Shown: positions 37,059-44,716 of the stretch, piece after piece
Layout of the letters: each line of letters opens with the position of its first letter
How positions within the stretch are numbered: the stretch's first letter is position 1
Source of the DNA: an uncultured Pseudomonadota bacterium
Lineage (GTDB): Bacteria; Pseudomonadota; Alphaproteobacteria; RF32; CAG-239
Reading direction: 5' to 3'
Length of the DNA: 64,000 nucleotides
Assembly (NCBI GenBank): GCA_902761535.1
Contig: CACWKS010000009.1
Coordinates: 1 to 64,000, forward strand
The notes under the pieces: model-generated
Told to the model about the DNA's origin: nothing
The model's input: the letters and a program-made list of their open reading frames with translations, nothing else
Databases searched by the model: none
Made by a program: the position numbers and the translations under genes

Positions 37059-37135
37059 TGGTCGGGACGAGAGGATTCGAACCTCCGACTTCTTGCACCC
37101 CATGCAAGCGCTCTACCAGACTGAACTACGTCCCG
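37059..37135 (-). tRNA. tRNA-Pro (anticodon GGG)
   Basis: 77 nt on the minus strand including encoded CCA. The acceptor stem CGGGACG/CGTCCCG is perfect. The D arm is GTTC/GAGC. The anticodon stem CTTGC/GCAAG encloses loop ATGGGGT, giving anticodon GGG with U33 and G37, and the T loop is TTCGAAT. C1-G72 is typical of tRNA-Pro. Reads CCC and CCU codons. Confidence 0.93.
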
Positions 37136-37279
37136 AAAACTCTACCACAATAATTTAATCAAACAGCAAGAAGTCGCCGACTTCTAAACTCGCGATTCTC
37201 GCTCGTTCCCGCTTGTTTGCTAAGATTTACGGCAACTCTTGCGACTTTTGTAAATCTAATCAAACTGCGCCTTTCGTCA

Positions 37280-37305
37280 GAAAATGACATTTAGAGGTCA
37301 TTTTC
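37280..37305. repeat. perfect 9-bp inverted repeat
   Basis: Arms GAAAATGAC / GTCATTTTC around eight bases, directly at the broken edge of the tRNA-Pro copy (37315). It may be a terminator-like hairpin or a recombination scar. Confidence 0.5.
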
Positions 37306-37314
37306 TTTCCTCAA

Positions 37315-37386
37315 GCCCCATGCAAGCGCTTTTGCGAGACTGAACTACGTCCCGAAAACTTTGCTATATCTACCACAATATTTTAA
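37315..37386 (-). pseudogene. duplicated 5' half of tRNA-Pro plus upstream flank
   Basis: Bases 37315-37354 repeat the tRNA-Pro acceptor 5' strand, D arm and anticodon stem 5' strand, up to just past the GGG anticodon, with a few changes (GAGACTGAACTACGTCCCG kept). The flank beyond (TCTACCACAATA...TTTAAT) is also duplicated, with about nine extra bases. The 3' half is missing, so it cannot be a functional tRNA. Confidence 0.8.
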
Positions 37387-37429
37387 TTTTGCAACAAGTT
37401 TTTGCAATATATCGATTCGCAATTCAAAA

Positions 37430-37454
37430 TAAAAGGCGGCCGATTTCAGCCGCC
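37430..37454 (-). terminator. terminator of the YgiW-like gene
   Basis: GGCGGC (37435-37440) and GCCGCC (37449-37454) pair. On the minus strand the hairpin is followed by TTTTATTTT. It lies 12 bp after the gene's stop. Confidence 0.75.
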
Positions 37455-37465
37455 CGATTCTTGCT

Positions 37466-37834
37466 TTATTTTTTGTGTACTGATTTTGCGTCAATCTCGG
37501 TTTTATCTTTGTCTTTATCAACTTCCCCATAGATGATGACTGTATCTTGTTCGGTAACAATATTTCCGTTCCAGTCTTCTTCATCTATTTCCACCATAAT
37601 CATACCGGTAGGATCTTCCAATTGATAGGTATCCCCTTTAACTTGTTTGGTCAGTTTGCCGCTGACCTTAACCGGCACATCATCTTCCATAACCAAAACT
37701 TCGGCAATTGTACTGGTAGGCATGGCAGAGTGCTGATATCCTCCGCCTTTATTATGCTTTCCGGCATTGGCAGTCGATAAACTGGCGAATCCGATAATCG
37801 CTGTTAAACACATGATATACAACAATTTTTTCAT
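37466..37834 (-). CDS. exported YgiW/BOF (OB-fold) family protein
   Basis: 122 residues: a signal peptide (residues 1-25, ending ANAG) and a small OB-fold-like domain. The pattern TIAEVL, DDVPVKVSGKL, GDTYQLEDPTG, MVEIDEEDW, then DTVIIYGEVDKD and a final EIDAKSVHK matches the YgiW/YdeI periplasmic stress-tolerance family. Start 37834 has AGGAG upstream on the minus strand; the longer frame has no signal peptide at its start. In enterobacteria relatives respond to peroxide, cadmium or acid; the exact role here is unknown. Confidence 0.8.
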   Translation of the reverse strand: MKKLLYIMCLTAIIGFASLSTANAGKHNKGGGYQHSAMPTSTIAEVLVMEDDVPVKVSGKLTKQVKGDTYQLEDPTGMIMVEIDEEDWNGNIVTEQDTVIIYGEVDKDKDKTEIDAKSVHKK

Positions 37835-38189
37835 AAATTTTCTCCTGCTTAAATAATTTAGAATCACTATATATGTATTGCAAAAATTTTTTTAATAGTT
37901 CTAAAGCATAGTTTGCTTTCGAGTCGTTTTAACCTTTGCCGAATTAGTGATAAAATGCTTAATTTTTAGCTTAAATTTCCTAAAAAAACGGCGGATTTTC
38001 GCACCTTTGAAACTTCTTAACAATGTTTAATAAAATTATCCTCATGTGCATAAAAATTTTTTATTACACTAATTTAAATAGATAGATGTGGAATCAAAAT
38101 TATCAACAAAATTTTGTTCGGCAAGGCTATTGAGAGTGGATTTTTTATTTGTAAAAATCATCCTAACAATTTCGCAAAAAAAATTGTGT

Positions 38190-38205
38190 ATACAATATCT
38201 AGTAT
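38190..38205 (+). promoter_or_regulatory. NrdR box 1
   Basis: The 16-mer ATACAATATCTAGTAT matches the NrdR consensus acaCwAtATaTwGtgt at the core C, A, AT, T, G positions. NrdR is the ATP/dATP-sensing repressor of ribonucleotide reductase genes. It is paired with box 2, 31 bp downstream. Confidence 0.72.
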
Positions 38206-38220
38206 ATTTACTTTTTATTA

Positions 38221-38236
38221 AGACTATATATTGTAT
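38221..38236 (+). promoter_or_regulatory. NrdR box 2
   Basis: AGACTATATATTGTAT matches the NrdR consensus even better than box 1. The start-to-start distance of 31 bp equals three helical turns, the usual spacing of tandem NrdR boxes. The pair ends 60 bp before the nrdD start. Confidence 0.75.
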
Positions 38237-38296
38237 GTTACCAGCAACAAAATAAAAATGGTTTAATATTTAAGCAGTGAAAGAAAGAACATAGAT

Positions 38297-40357
38297 ATGA
38301 CTAAAACAAATACCGCAAATTCATCTGCCGCCGAAGAAAATATCGGCATTGCCCATGTTTCAAAACGCGATGGCACATTAGCCCCCTTCGACTCGGAAAA
38401 GATTTATAACGCTATCAACAAGGCCGGTCAGGCTACCAAAGAATTTGATGAAGACGAAAGCCGTTTATTGACCGCTCAAGTATTGAAAGTTTTGAAGCAC
38501 AAGTTTTCGGCAAAAAATCTTCCTTCCATCGAACAGATTCAAGATGTGGTTGAACAGGTTTTAATTTCTTCCAACTATTTCAATACCGCCAAGGCCTATA
38601 TTTTGTATCGTGATCAACGTACGCGTATCCGCGAAGACAACAAGGTTATGGTTGATGTTGAAAGCTCCGTTAATGAATATTTGCAAAAACTTGATTGGCG
38701 TATTAACGAAAATGCCAACCAAGGTTACTCAAACGGCGGATTGATTCTCAATGTTGCCGGCAAGGTCACTGCCAACTATTGGTTAAGCCATGTTTATCCT
38801 GCCGCTATCGGCGAAGCTCACCGCAACGGCGACTTTCATATTCACGATTTGAGTATGTTGGCGGCATATTGCGCCGGTTGGTCACTCAAGAATCTTCTGC
38901 ATGAAGGTTTCAACGGTGTTCCCGGTAAAGCTGAAGCCGGTCCGGCCAAGCATTTGAGTGCTGCTGTCGGTCAAATGGTCAACTTTATGGGAACTTTGCA
39001 AAACGAGTGGGCAGGCGCTCAAGCATTTTCTTCGGTAGATACCTATCTTGCACCCTATATCCGCAAAGACAAACTCTCATACAAACAAGTTTATCAGAGC
39101 ATGCAGGAGCTTATCTATAATCTTAATGTTCCGTCACGTTGGGGATCTCAAACACCATTCACTAACTTCACATTCGATTGGGTATGCCCTGAAGATTTGC
39201 GTGACAAACATCCGATTATTGCCGGTCAAGAACAGGATTTTACTTACGGTGATCTGAAAGAAGAAATGCACATGATCAACAAAGCCTACATCGAAGTTAT
39301 GATGCAAGGCGATATCAAAGGCCGTCCGTTTACTTTTCCGATTCCCACCTACAATATGACTCCTGATTTTCCGTGGGAAGACGAAAACACCGAATTGTTA
39401 TTTGAGATGACCGCCAAGTATGGATTGCCTTATTTCCAAAACTTTATCAATTCGGTCTTAAAACCTGGTCAGATTCGTTCCATGTGCTGCCGCCTGCAGC
39501 TTGATTTGCGTGAGTTGTTGGCTCGCGGTAACGGCTTATTCGGTTCGGCTGAGCAAACCGGTTCGATTGGTGTTGTTACCATCAACTGCGCTCGCTTAGG
39601 CTATGTTTACAAAGGAAACGAAGCCGGACTTTATGCTCGTTTAGACGAGTTGATTGACATGGCCAAGGTATCTCTTGAAATCAAACGTAAACTTATTCAA
39701 CGTTTGATTGACCAAGGTCTTTTCCCCTATACCAAACGTTATTTGGGAACTTTGCGTAATCACTTCTCTACTATCGGGGTTAACGGTATTAACGAGATGA
39801 TTCGCAACTTTACCGATGACGCACATGAAATTGCCGATGAATGGGGGCAAAATTTTGCAATTAAATTCTTGGATTATATCCGCGATAAATTGGTTAAAAT
39901 CCAAGAAGAAACCGGACATATGTACAACTTGGAGGCAACTCCTGCCGAAGGAGCTACTACTCGTTTTGCTCGCGAAGATAAAAAACGTTATGCCGACATT
40001 ATCCAAGCCGGTCCGAAAGAAAATCCGTTTTATACCAATTCATCACAGCTGCCGGTCGGCTATACTGATGATCCGTTTGAGGCGTTGGAACTGCAGTCGA
40101 CACTTCAGACCAAATACACCGGCGGCACCGTGTTGCACCTGTATATGGGACAACGCATCTCCTCAGCCAAAGTTTGTCGCGACATTGTCAAGCGTGTTTT
40201 GACAAACTATCGGTTGCCTTATGTTACCATCACTCCTACTTTTTCCATTTGCCCGAAGCATGGATATATTTCAGGAGAACATAAATTCTGCCCGATTTGT
40301 GATGAAGAAAAGAAGGCAGAAAAAAGAGCCGCGGCATCAAGAAAAGATGTTGCTTAA
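38297..40357 (+). CDS. nrdD: anaerobic (class III) ribonucleotide reductase, catalytic part lacking glycyl-radical loop
   Basis: NrdD makes deoxyribonucleotides anaerobically using a glycyl radical. The 686-residue protein has an N-terminal ATP-cone (about 20-105, starting VSKRDGTLAPFD). A ten-stranded barrel core follows, with FHIHDL, GVPGKAEAGPAKHL and the GSIGVVTINCARLGY region. The Zn-site CPKHGY...CPICDEE lies near residues 650-670. One of the four usual Zn cysteines is His. Normally about 35 more residues with the radical RVxGY motif follow; here the frame ends at residue 686 in a short Lys/Ala tail. The missing segment is encoded by the next gene. Two NrdR boxes precede the operon. The Shine-Dalgarno is weak (AAAGAAAG). 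Confidence 0.93.
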   Translation: MTKTNTANSSAAEENIGIAHVSKRDGTLAPFDSEKIYNAINKAGQATKEFDEDESRLLTAQVLKVLKHKFSAKNLPSIEQIQDVVEQVLISSNYFNTAKAYILYRDQRTRIREDNKVMVDVESSVNEYLQKLDWRINENANQGYSNGGLILNVAGKVTANYWLSHVYPAAIGEAHRNGDFHIHDLSMLAAYCAGWSLKNLLHEGFNGVPGKAEAGPAKHLSAAVGQMVNFMGTLQNEWAGAQAFSSVDTYLAPYIRKDKLSYKQVYQSMQELIYNLNVPSRWGSQTPFTNFTFDWVCPEDLRDKHPIIAGQEQDFTYGDLKEEMHMINKAYIEVMMQGDIKGRPFTFPIPTYNMTPDFPWEDENTELLFEMTAKYGLPYFQNFINSVLKPGQIRSMCCRLQLDLRELLARGNGLFGSAEQTGSIGVVTINCARLGYVYKGNEAGLYARLDELIDMAKVSLEIKRKLIQRLIDQGLFPYTKRYLGTLRNHFSTIGVNGINEMIRNFTDDAHEIADEWGQNFAIKFLDYIRDKLVKIQEETGHMYNLEATPAEGATTRFAREDKKRYADIIQAGPKENPFYTNSSQLPVGYTDDPFEALELQSTLQTKYTGGTVLHLYMGQRISSAKVCRDIVKRVLTNYRLPYVTITPTFSICPKHGYISGEHKFCPICDEEKKAEKRAAASRKDVA

Positions 40358-40401
40358 GAACCCGATTTGTATTATAATTAATTACCACTGGAGAAAAAAT
40401 A

Positions 40402-40620
40402 ATGACAACTATCAATTTTGAAGACATTAAATTAAATGACGAAGAGAGACAGCCTTGCGAAGTATGGACTCGCGTAATGGGATATCTCCGCCCTTATTCT
40501 GAGTTCAATGTAGGCAAAAAGTCCGAATTTGATTCTCGCGTTTGTTTCTCAGAACTTAAGGCAGTTGATGGCTGCGCTTGTCATTGTGAGTGTGATGCTC
40601 AAGCTATTGCGGCAGAATAA
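40402..40620 (+). CDS. separate glycyl-radical subunit of the anaerobic ribonucleotide reductase
   Basis: 72 residues. CEVWTRVMGYLRPYSEFN (residues 19-36) is the C-terminal glycyl-radical segment of NrdD, with the radical Gly at about residue 27, followed by the usual GKKSEFDSR. It is not a frameshift. The gene has its own Shine-Dalgarno GGAG (40390-40393), ATG and a unique ~18-residue N-terminal extension, and stops lie in between. It also has an unusual C-terminal Cys-rich tail (CACHCEC). It lies between nrdD (44-bp gap) and nrdG (6-bp gap). I infer it associates with NrdD to rebuild the active enzyme, comparable in idea to GrcA/YfiD for pyruvate formate-lyase. Confidence 0.85.
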   Translation: MTTINFEDIKLNDEERQPCEVWTRVMGYLRPYSEFNVGKKSEFDSRVCFSELKAVDGCACHCECDAQAIAAE

Positions 40621-40626
40621 TTTCTA

Positions 40627-41331
40627 ATGAACAATTCCCAAATTGTGGTCGGCGGCGTTGAGAAATTCAGCGCCGTTGATTTTCCCGGAACCTTAAGTGC
40701 AGTTGTGTTTATGCAGGGTTGCCCGTGGAAATGTCCTTTTTGCCACAATGCCTCAATCAGAGAAATATTAAAAGAAACCGATTTTTCGTGGGAAAAATTC
40801 GTTGATTTTCTGCGTAAAAGAATAGGGCGATTGGATGCCGTAACCTTTTCCGGCGGAGAGCCCTTAGTGCAAGATTGCCTGAGTGATGCTATCAGGGACG
40901 TCAAGTCATTGGGATTTAAGATTGGCTTGCATACCGGTGGCTATCGCCCCGAGCATTTAGCCAAAATTCTGCCTTTAGTTGATTGGGTGGGATTAGATAT
41001 CAAAGCTCCGTTTGATGAAGCAAAATATCAAAAAATCATAGGTGTTAACCACCTTGCTAAAGTTGAACAAAGTTTACAACATTTATTGGATTGGGGCGGA
41101 GATTTTGAGTGCCGCACAACTTGTGATCCGCGATTTTTAAGTGTTGATGATTTATGGTCAATTGCTCAAACATTAAAACAAAAAGGCGTTAAGAAATATT
41201 TTTTACAAAAATATCGTCCTGTAACAAGCGACAAACTCACCACTGATGAAGCTTGCGAAAGCTTATTGTCAAAAGTTGATTTGTTACAATATTTGCGGGA
41301 TAATTTCCGCGATTTTGAAGTTCGCCGCTGA
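40627..41331 (+). CDS. nrdG: NrdD-activating radical-SAM enzyme (NrdG2 type)
   Basis: 234 residues. The GCPWKCPFCHN cluster (about 31-41) is the CxxxCxxC radical-SAM motif, and TFSGGEPL supplies the SAM-binding GGE. The enzyme would abstract hydrogen from the glycine of the NrdD radical segment. It resembles the longer NrdG2 class rather than the short E. coli NrdG (154 residues). It follows the small glycyl-radical gene directly, as expected of an operon. Confidence 0.9.
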   Translation: MNNSQIVVGGVEKFSAVDFPGTLSAVVFMQGCPWKCPFCHNASIREILKETDFSWEKFVDFLRKRIGRLDAVTFSGGEPLVQDCLSDAIRDVKSLGFKIGLHTGGYRPEHLAKILPLVDWVGLDIKAPFDEAKYQKIIGVNHLAKVEQSLQHLLDWGGDFECRTTCDPRFLSVDDLWSIAQTLKQKGVKKYFLQKYRPVTSDKLTTDEACESLLSKVDLLQYLRDNFRDFEVRR

Positions 41332-41427
41332 TAATTAGTTATTTTATTTAACCTTTTTTTAATATGCTCATGCTAGAAATATCACCATGTAGTAATTTTT
41401 TCTAATGTTAACAGAAGGATTGATATT

Positions 41428-43965
41428 ATGAAACATAATGCTTTTTTATATTCTCTTTTAGGGGCAACTTTTTTAAGCACCTCAGCTTTGGCCGAAGATG
41501 GTTTTGCCGTGACTGCGGAATATCTCAATGGAAAAACCTCACCCAAAGTAAATTGGTCCGAGGATTCATCTTCCGGCGGTACAGCAGTTAATATTAACGG
41601 ACAGGACTTTTATTATACTTATACCAATACTGATGGATATACTGAAGTAACAAGCCCATTAAGCAAAGATGGTACCCCCGTAACATCAGAGGAGGTTAAT
41701 AATAAACTTTTTAGCGGTATTGACAATAGCTCAAGTAGTAGCGGTGCCGTAGCCATTATAGGAATTGGTACAGACTCTCCCGTAGATATTGAATCTGATT
41801 TTATAAACAATCAAAGCGGTACCTACGGCGGTGCAATCAGATTAACTGCATCTTCAGGCGGACAGGCTTTTATCGGCGACATATCCGGTGACTTTGTCGG
41901 AAACATTGCCTCTAATGCTTCCGGAAGTGGAAAAGGATTAGGAGGTGCTATATATTTGGAAAGTACTGCTACCGGCAATGATGCAAAAATCGGTGATATT
42001 ACCGGTAACTTCATTAATAACATTGCTAATTCTACACAAAGTGGAGATTGGACTCACGGCGGTGCTATTGATAACCATGGTATAATTCAAAGTATTGATG
42101 CCAATTTTATTGGTAATAAAGCTACCGGCAGTGGACAATATGTTTACGGTGGTGCCATCAATAATGGTAAAAATTACACCGGAGGGGTAGTAATTGGAAC
42201 AATTCATGGCGACTTTATCGGCAATTTAGCTCAGTCCACAGGAAGTCACGCTACCGGCGGTGCGATTCGTAATACCGGTACAATCGGCGACATTATCAAT
42301 TCTAACTTTTTATATAACAGAGTGGAAGGAAATTCCTTATCCAGAGGTGGTGCCATATATTCTACAAACAACCTGAATATCTCTGCTGATGATGGAACAT
42401 CATTGTTCGAAGGTAATAAGGCTAATGGTGCGTCCAATGCGATTTATATGCTCGGAACTGCAACCGGTATAGTTGATTTGAATCTCCGTGCCGAAAACGA
42501 TGGCGCATTAACTTTTAACGATGACATCGATGGAAACTATTATAACATAAAAGTATTGGGCGATTCGGATAGTGAAGTTGTGTTTAACACCAATGTAAGC
42601 AATGTTAATAATTTATCCATTGCCAGCGATGCTGTAATGCGTATGGGTACCGGAGCTCGGATTTATACCAATACAATGAATGATGCCAATGGTGGCGAGA
42701 TTAAGGTTGATGTGGATATCGATAGTGCTAATCAAACCATGACTTCCGGCTTGATAACGGTCAGCGGCGAAGTCAGCGGTAATTACCGAGTAATTGTAAA
42801 TGATCCTAATGCATCAAGCGGTTATACCGGTATGCACACCAAATTTTTAACTGCCGCCAATGATACCAATCGTGATGACGAGAGTTTTGAGGTCAGCCGT
42901 GTTATCGGCAGTCCTTATATGTGGCATACTGTATTGAACTATGAACTTGACTATGAAGGTCAGGATACCGGTTCGGATTGGTATTTGGCTCTTGAGGGAG
43001 ATAATGGTTGGGGCAGCGACGATCCGGTTGAAACTCCCGAAGTTGTAGCCGCCATTGGTCTGCATCAGGCAGCAATCGAACAAACCCGCAGCGTTGTCCG
43101 TAACGTCAGCAACAAAGTTGCCGCCGGTAGAGAATATTGCCCGAATTGCGGTGTATATGACTACAATTGGGACGGCGAAAAATTGCGCAACCTGTGGGTA
43201 TTGGTCAACGGCGAGAATGCCCAAATTGACAAGCATATCGATATGGAAGCTAAAATCTGGGGAATTGAAGCCGGATTCGATGTTCAAAAAGATCCTTGCA
43301 ACACTTTAGGTGTATTTGCCTCCTATCGTCGTGGTGATTATGACTTGTCCGGCGATGGTGATAAATATCGTTCATCGATTGGCTCGGATATCGATATCGA
43401 CAGCTATTTAGCCGGATTATACTATCGTTATGACCGCAATATGAATTGGTTGTTTGCCACTATCTACGGCGGTCTGCAAAAAGCCGAAATCAAAACTAAT
43501 GATGGTGTTACCGAATTTGATACCGACGGAGTTGAATTAGGCGCCGGAGTAGAAGTAGGGCGGACCATACCGTTGAATGATACCGTCACCTTAACCCCGA
43601 GTTTCGGTTTGTATTATAATCAGGTCAACTTTGATGAAGCAGATGATAATGTCGGTAAACATTATAAATGGAGCACAATCCGCCATGCCGAAGCTGAGGC
43701 GGGAGTTCGCTTGGAAAAACAATTTGAGCGCGGTAAATTATACCTCAAACCGAGCATAATCCGCACCTTGACCGGCAATGACAAAGTCAAAATCACCGGC
43801 ATGGACGAAGCCGATACTTATCATGACCAAACCTTGGGACGTATCGAGGTCGGCGGACGCTATGGCTTTACCGATGCTTTCTCGGGCTATGCTTGGGGTA
43901 ATTACACCTTTGGCTCGGATTACCAAGCAACCGGAGCCGGAGCCGGCGTCAGCTACTCTTGGTAA
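41428..43965 (+). CDS. autotransporter (type Va) with Gly-rich repeat passenger
   Basis: 845 residues. A signal peptide (residues 1-22, ending SALA) is followed by a passenger (about 25-550) built of parallel beta-helix-type repeats with GGAI and NFIGN motifs, resembling polymorphic outer-membrane protein repeats. The last ~270 residues form an autotransporter barrel with alternating strands, ending SYSW. A CPNC pair lies in the linker before the barrel (about 572-575), which is unusual because autotransporter passengers generally avoid cysteine. The protein should be surface exposed, most likely an adhesin; no protease motif is seen. AGAAGGA precedes the ATG. Confidence 0.88.
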   Translation: MKHNAFLYSLLGATFLSTSALAEDGFAVTAEYLNGKTSPKVNWSEDSSSGGTAVNINGQDFYYTYTNTDGYTEVTSPLSKDGTPVTSEEVNNKLFSGIDNSSSSSGAVAIIGIGTDSPVDIESDFINNQSGTYGGAIRLTASSGGQAFIGDISGDFVGNIASNASGSGKGLGGAIYLESTATGNDAKIGDITGNFINNIANSTQSGDWTHGGAIDNHGIIQSIDANFIGNKATGSGQYVYGGAINNGKNYTGGVVIGTIHGDFIGNLAQSTGSHATGGAIRNTGTIGDIINSNFLYNRVEGNSLSRGGAIYSTNNLNISADDGTSLFEGNKANGASNAIYMLGTATGIVDLNLRAENDGALTFNDDIDGNYYNIKVLGDSDSEVVFNTNVSNVNNLSIASDAVMRMGTGARIYTNTMNDANGGEIKVDVDIDSANQTMTSGLITVSGEVSGNYRVIVNDPNASSGYTGMHTKFLTAANDTNRDDESFEVSRVIGSPYMWHTVLNYELDYEGQDTGSDWYLALEGDNGWGSDDPVETPEVVAAIGLHQAAIEQTRSVVRNVSNKVAAGREYCPNCGVYDYNWDGEKLRNLWVLVNGENAQIDKHIDMEAKIWGIEAGFDVQKDPCNTLGVFASYRRGDYDLSGDGDKYRSSIGSDIDIDSYLAGLYYRYDRNMNWLFATIYGGLQKAEIKTNDGVTEFDTDGVELGAGVEVGRTIPLNDTVTLTPSFGLYYNQVNFDEADDNVGKHYKWSTIRHAEAEAGVRLEKQFERGKLYLKPSIIRTLTGNDKVKITGMDEADTYHDQTLGRIEVGGRYGFTDAFSGYAWGNYTFGSDYQATGAGAGVSYSW

Positions 43966-44166
43966 ACGTTACCTTTATTCACAGATAAAAAAACAATGCT
44001 TAAATTGACCTCTTTGAAACGAAAAAAATGTATAAAATAGAAAGCAAATAAACTGAAAAATTAACAAAATACCAATAAAATCAAAGCGTAAGGCAAATGA
44101 CAGATTTTTGTTGTGTAATTGACAAAATTATGTTAATATACATTCACAAGAGGTTAAACTTAAACA
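43966..44166. other. short gene-free region
   Basis: 200 AT-rich bases between the autotransporter and the small gene. I see no terminator and no RNA gene. TTGACA (44120-44125) followed 16 bp later by TATACA-like sequence (ATATACATTC) could be a promoter of the downstream gene. Confidence 0.35.
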
Positions 44167-44181
44167 ATGAAAGGGAAAAAA

Positions 44182-44670
44182 ATGAATAATAAGTATATAA
44201 TAAAAGTAGTAGAAGATACATCGGAAAAGGCCGTTTATCGAGTTGTTGATAAAACAGGAGCTGAGAAATGGACTTTATCAATCAAAACTAAAGCAGATTA
44301 TATGCATGTAAAAAATTGGGGAGATCATGATACACATCAATGTGATGCTCTATCATTAGATTTAACATCAAACGGAAAAAATATTTTTAATCTGTGTGTA
44401 AAAAGTATGAAAGATGGATATCCTGGAAGTTATGATAGTTTCAGAGACAACAGTAGACCATCCGAATCAGTTGAAGATTATAAAACAATTTTTTTCCGCC
44501 AATTAGTTAATGATAAGTCAAAAGAAGCAAATTTAGCAAAGAAGATATTGCAAAAAGTAAATGGGCAAATTGCTGATGAAATTAAACAAGGAATGGTAGA
44601 GATTAAAAAAGGAAATGAAACACAAATAATGCCGCTAAAATCTTTACTGAATAGGCTCCGAACTAAATAA
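44182..44670 (+). CDS. small hypothetical protein (orphan-like)
   Basis: 162 residues from ATG 44182 (AAGGG upstream); ATG 44167 is an equally possible start, giving 167. No signal peptide. Four early beta-like strands (YIIKVVED, AVYRVVDK, KWTLSIKT) are followed by a helical C-terminus ending in basic residues. I recognise no family. Local AT content is slightly higher than in its neighbours, and it sits alone between the autotransporter and a strong bidirectional terminator, so recent acquisition is possible. Confidence 0.6.
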   Translation: MNNKYIIKVVEDTSEKAVYRVVDKTGAEKWTLSIKTKADYMHVKNWGDHDTHQCDALSLDLTSNGKNIFNLCVKSMKDGYPGSYDSFRDNSRPSESVEDYKTIFFRQLVNDKSKEANLAKKILQKVNGQIADEIKQGMVEIKKGNETQIMPLKSLLNRLRTK

Positions 44671-44685
44671 AAAATTGCAATATAA

Positions 44686-44713
44686 TAAGAGCTGGTTATA
44701 TAACCAGCTCTTA
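44686..44713. terminator. perfect 28-bp palindromic bidirectional terminator
   Basis: TAAGAGCTGGTTAT and its exact complement ATAACCAGCTCTTA form one uninterrupted palindrome between two convergent genes, flanked by A- and T-rich bases on both sides. Confidence 0.75.
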
Positions 44714-44716
44714 AAA

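Noticed and set aside
36841-37107. 88- and 74-residue minus-strand ORFs around the tRNA-Pro
   Set aside because: They overlap the tRNA and its terminator and run through dispersed repeats; no start signal.
40355-40402. nrdD and the glycyl-radical ORF as a frameshifted single gene
   Set aside because: The small gene has its own GGAG, ATG and ~18 residues upstream of the radical motif, and NrdD ends in a normal polar tail; a frameshift would not give both.
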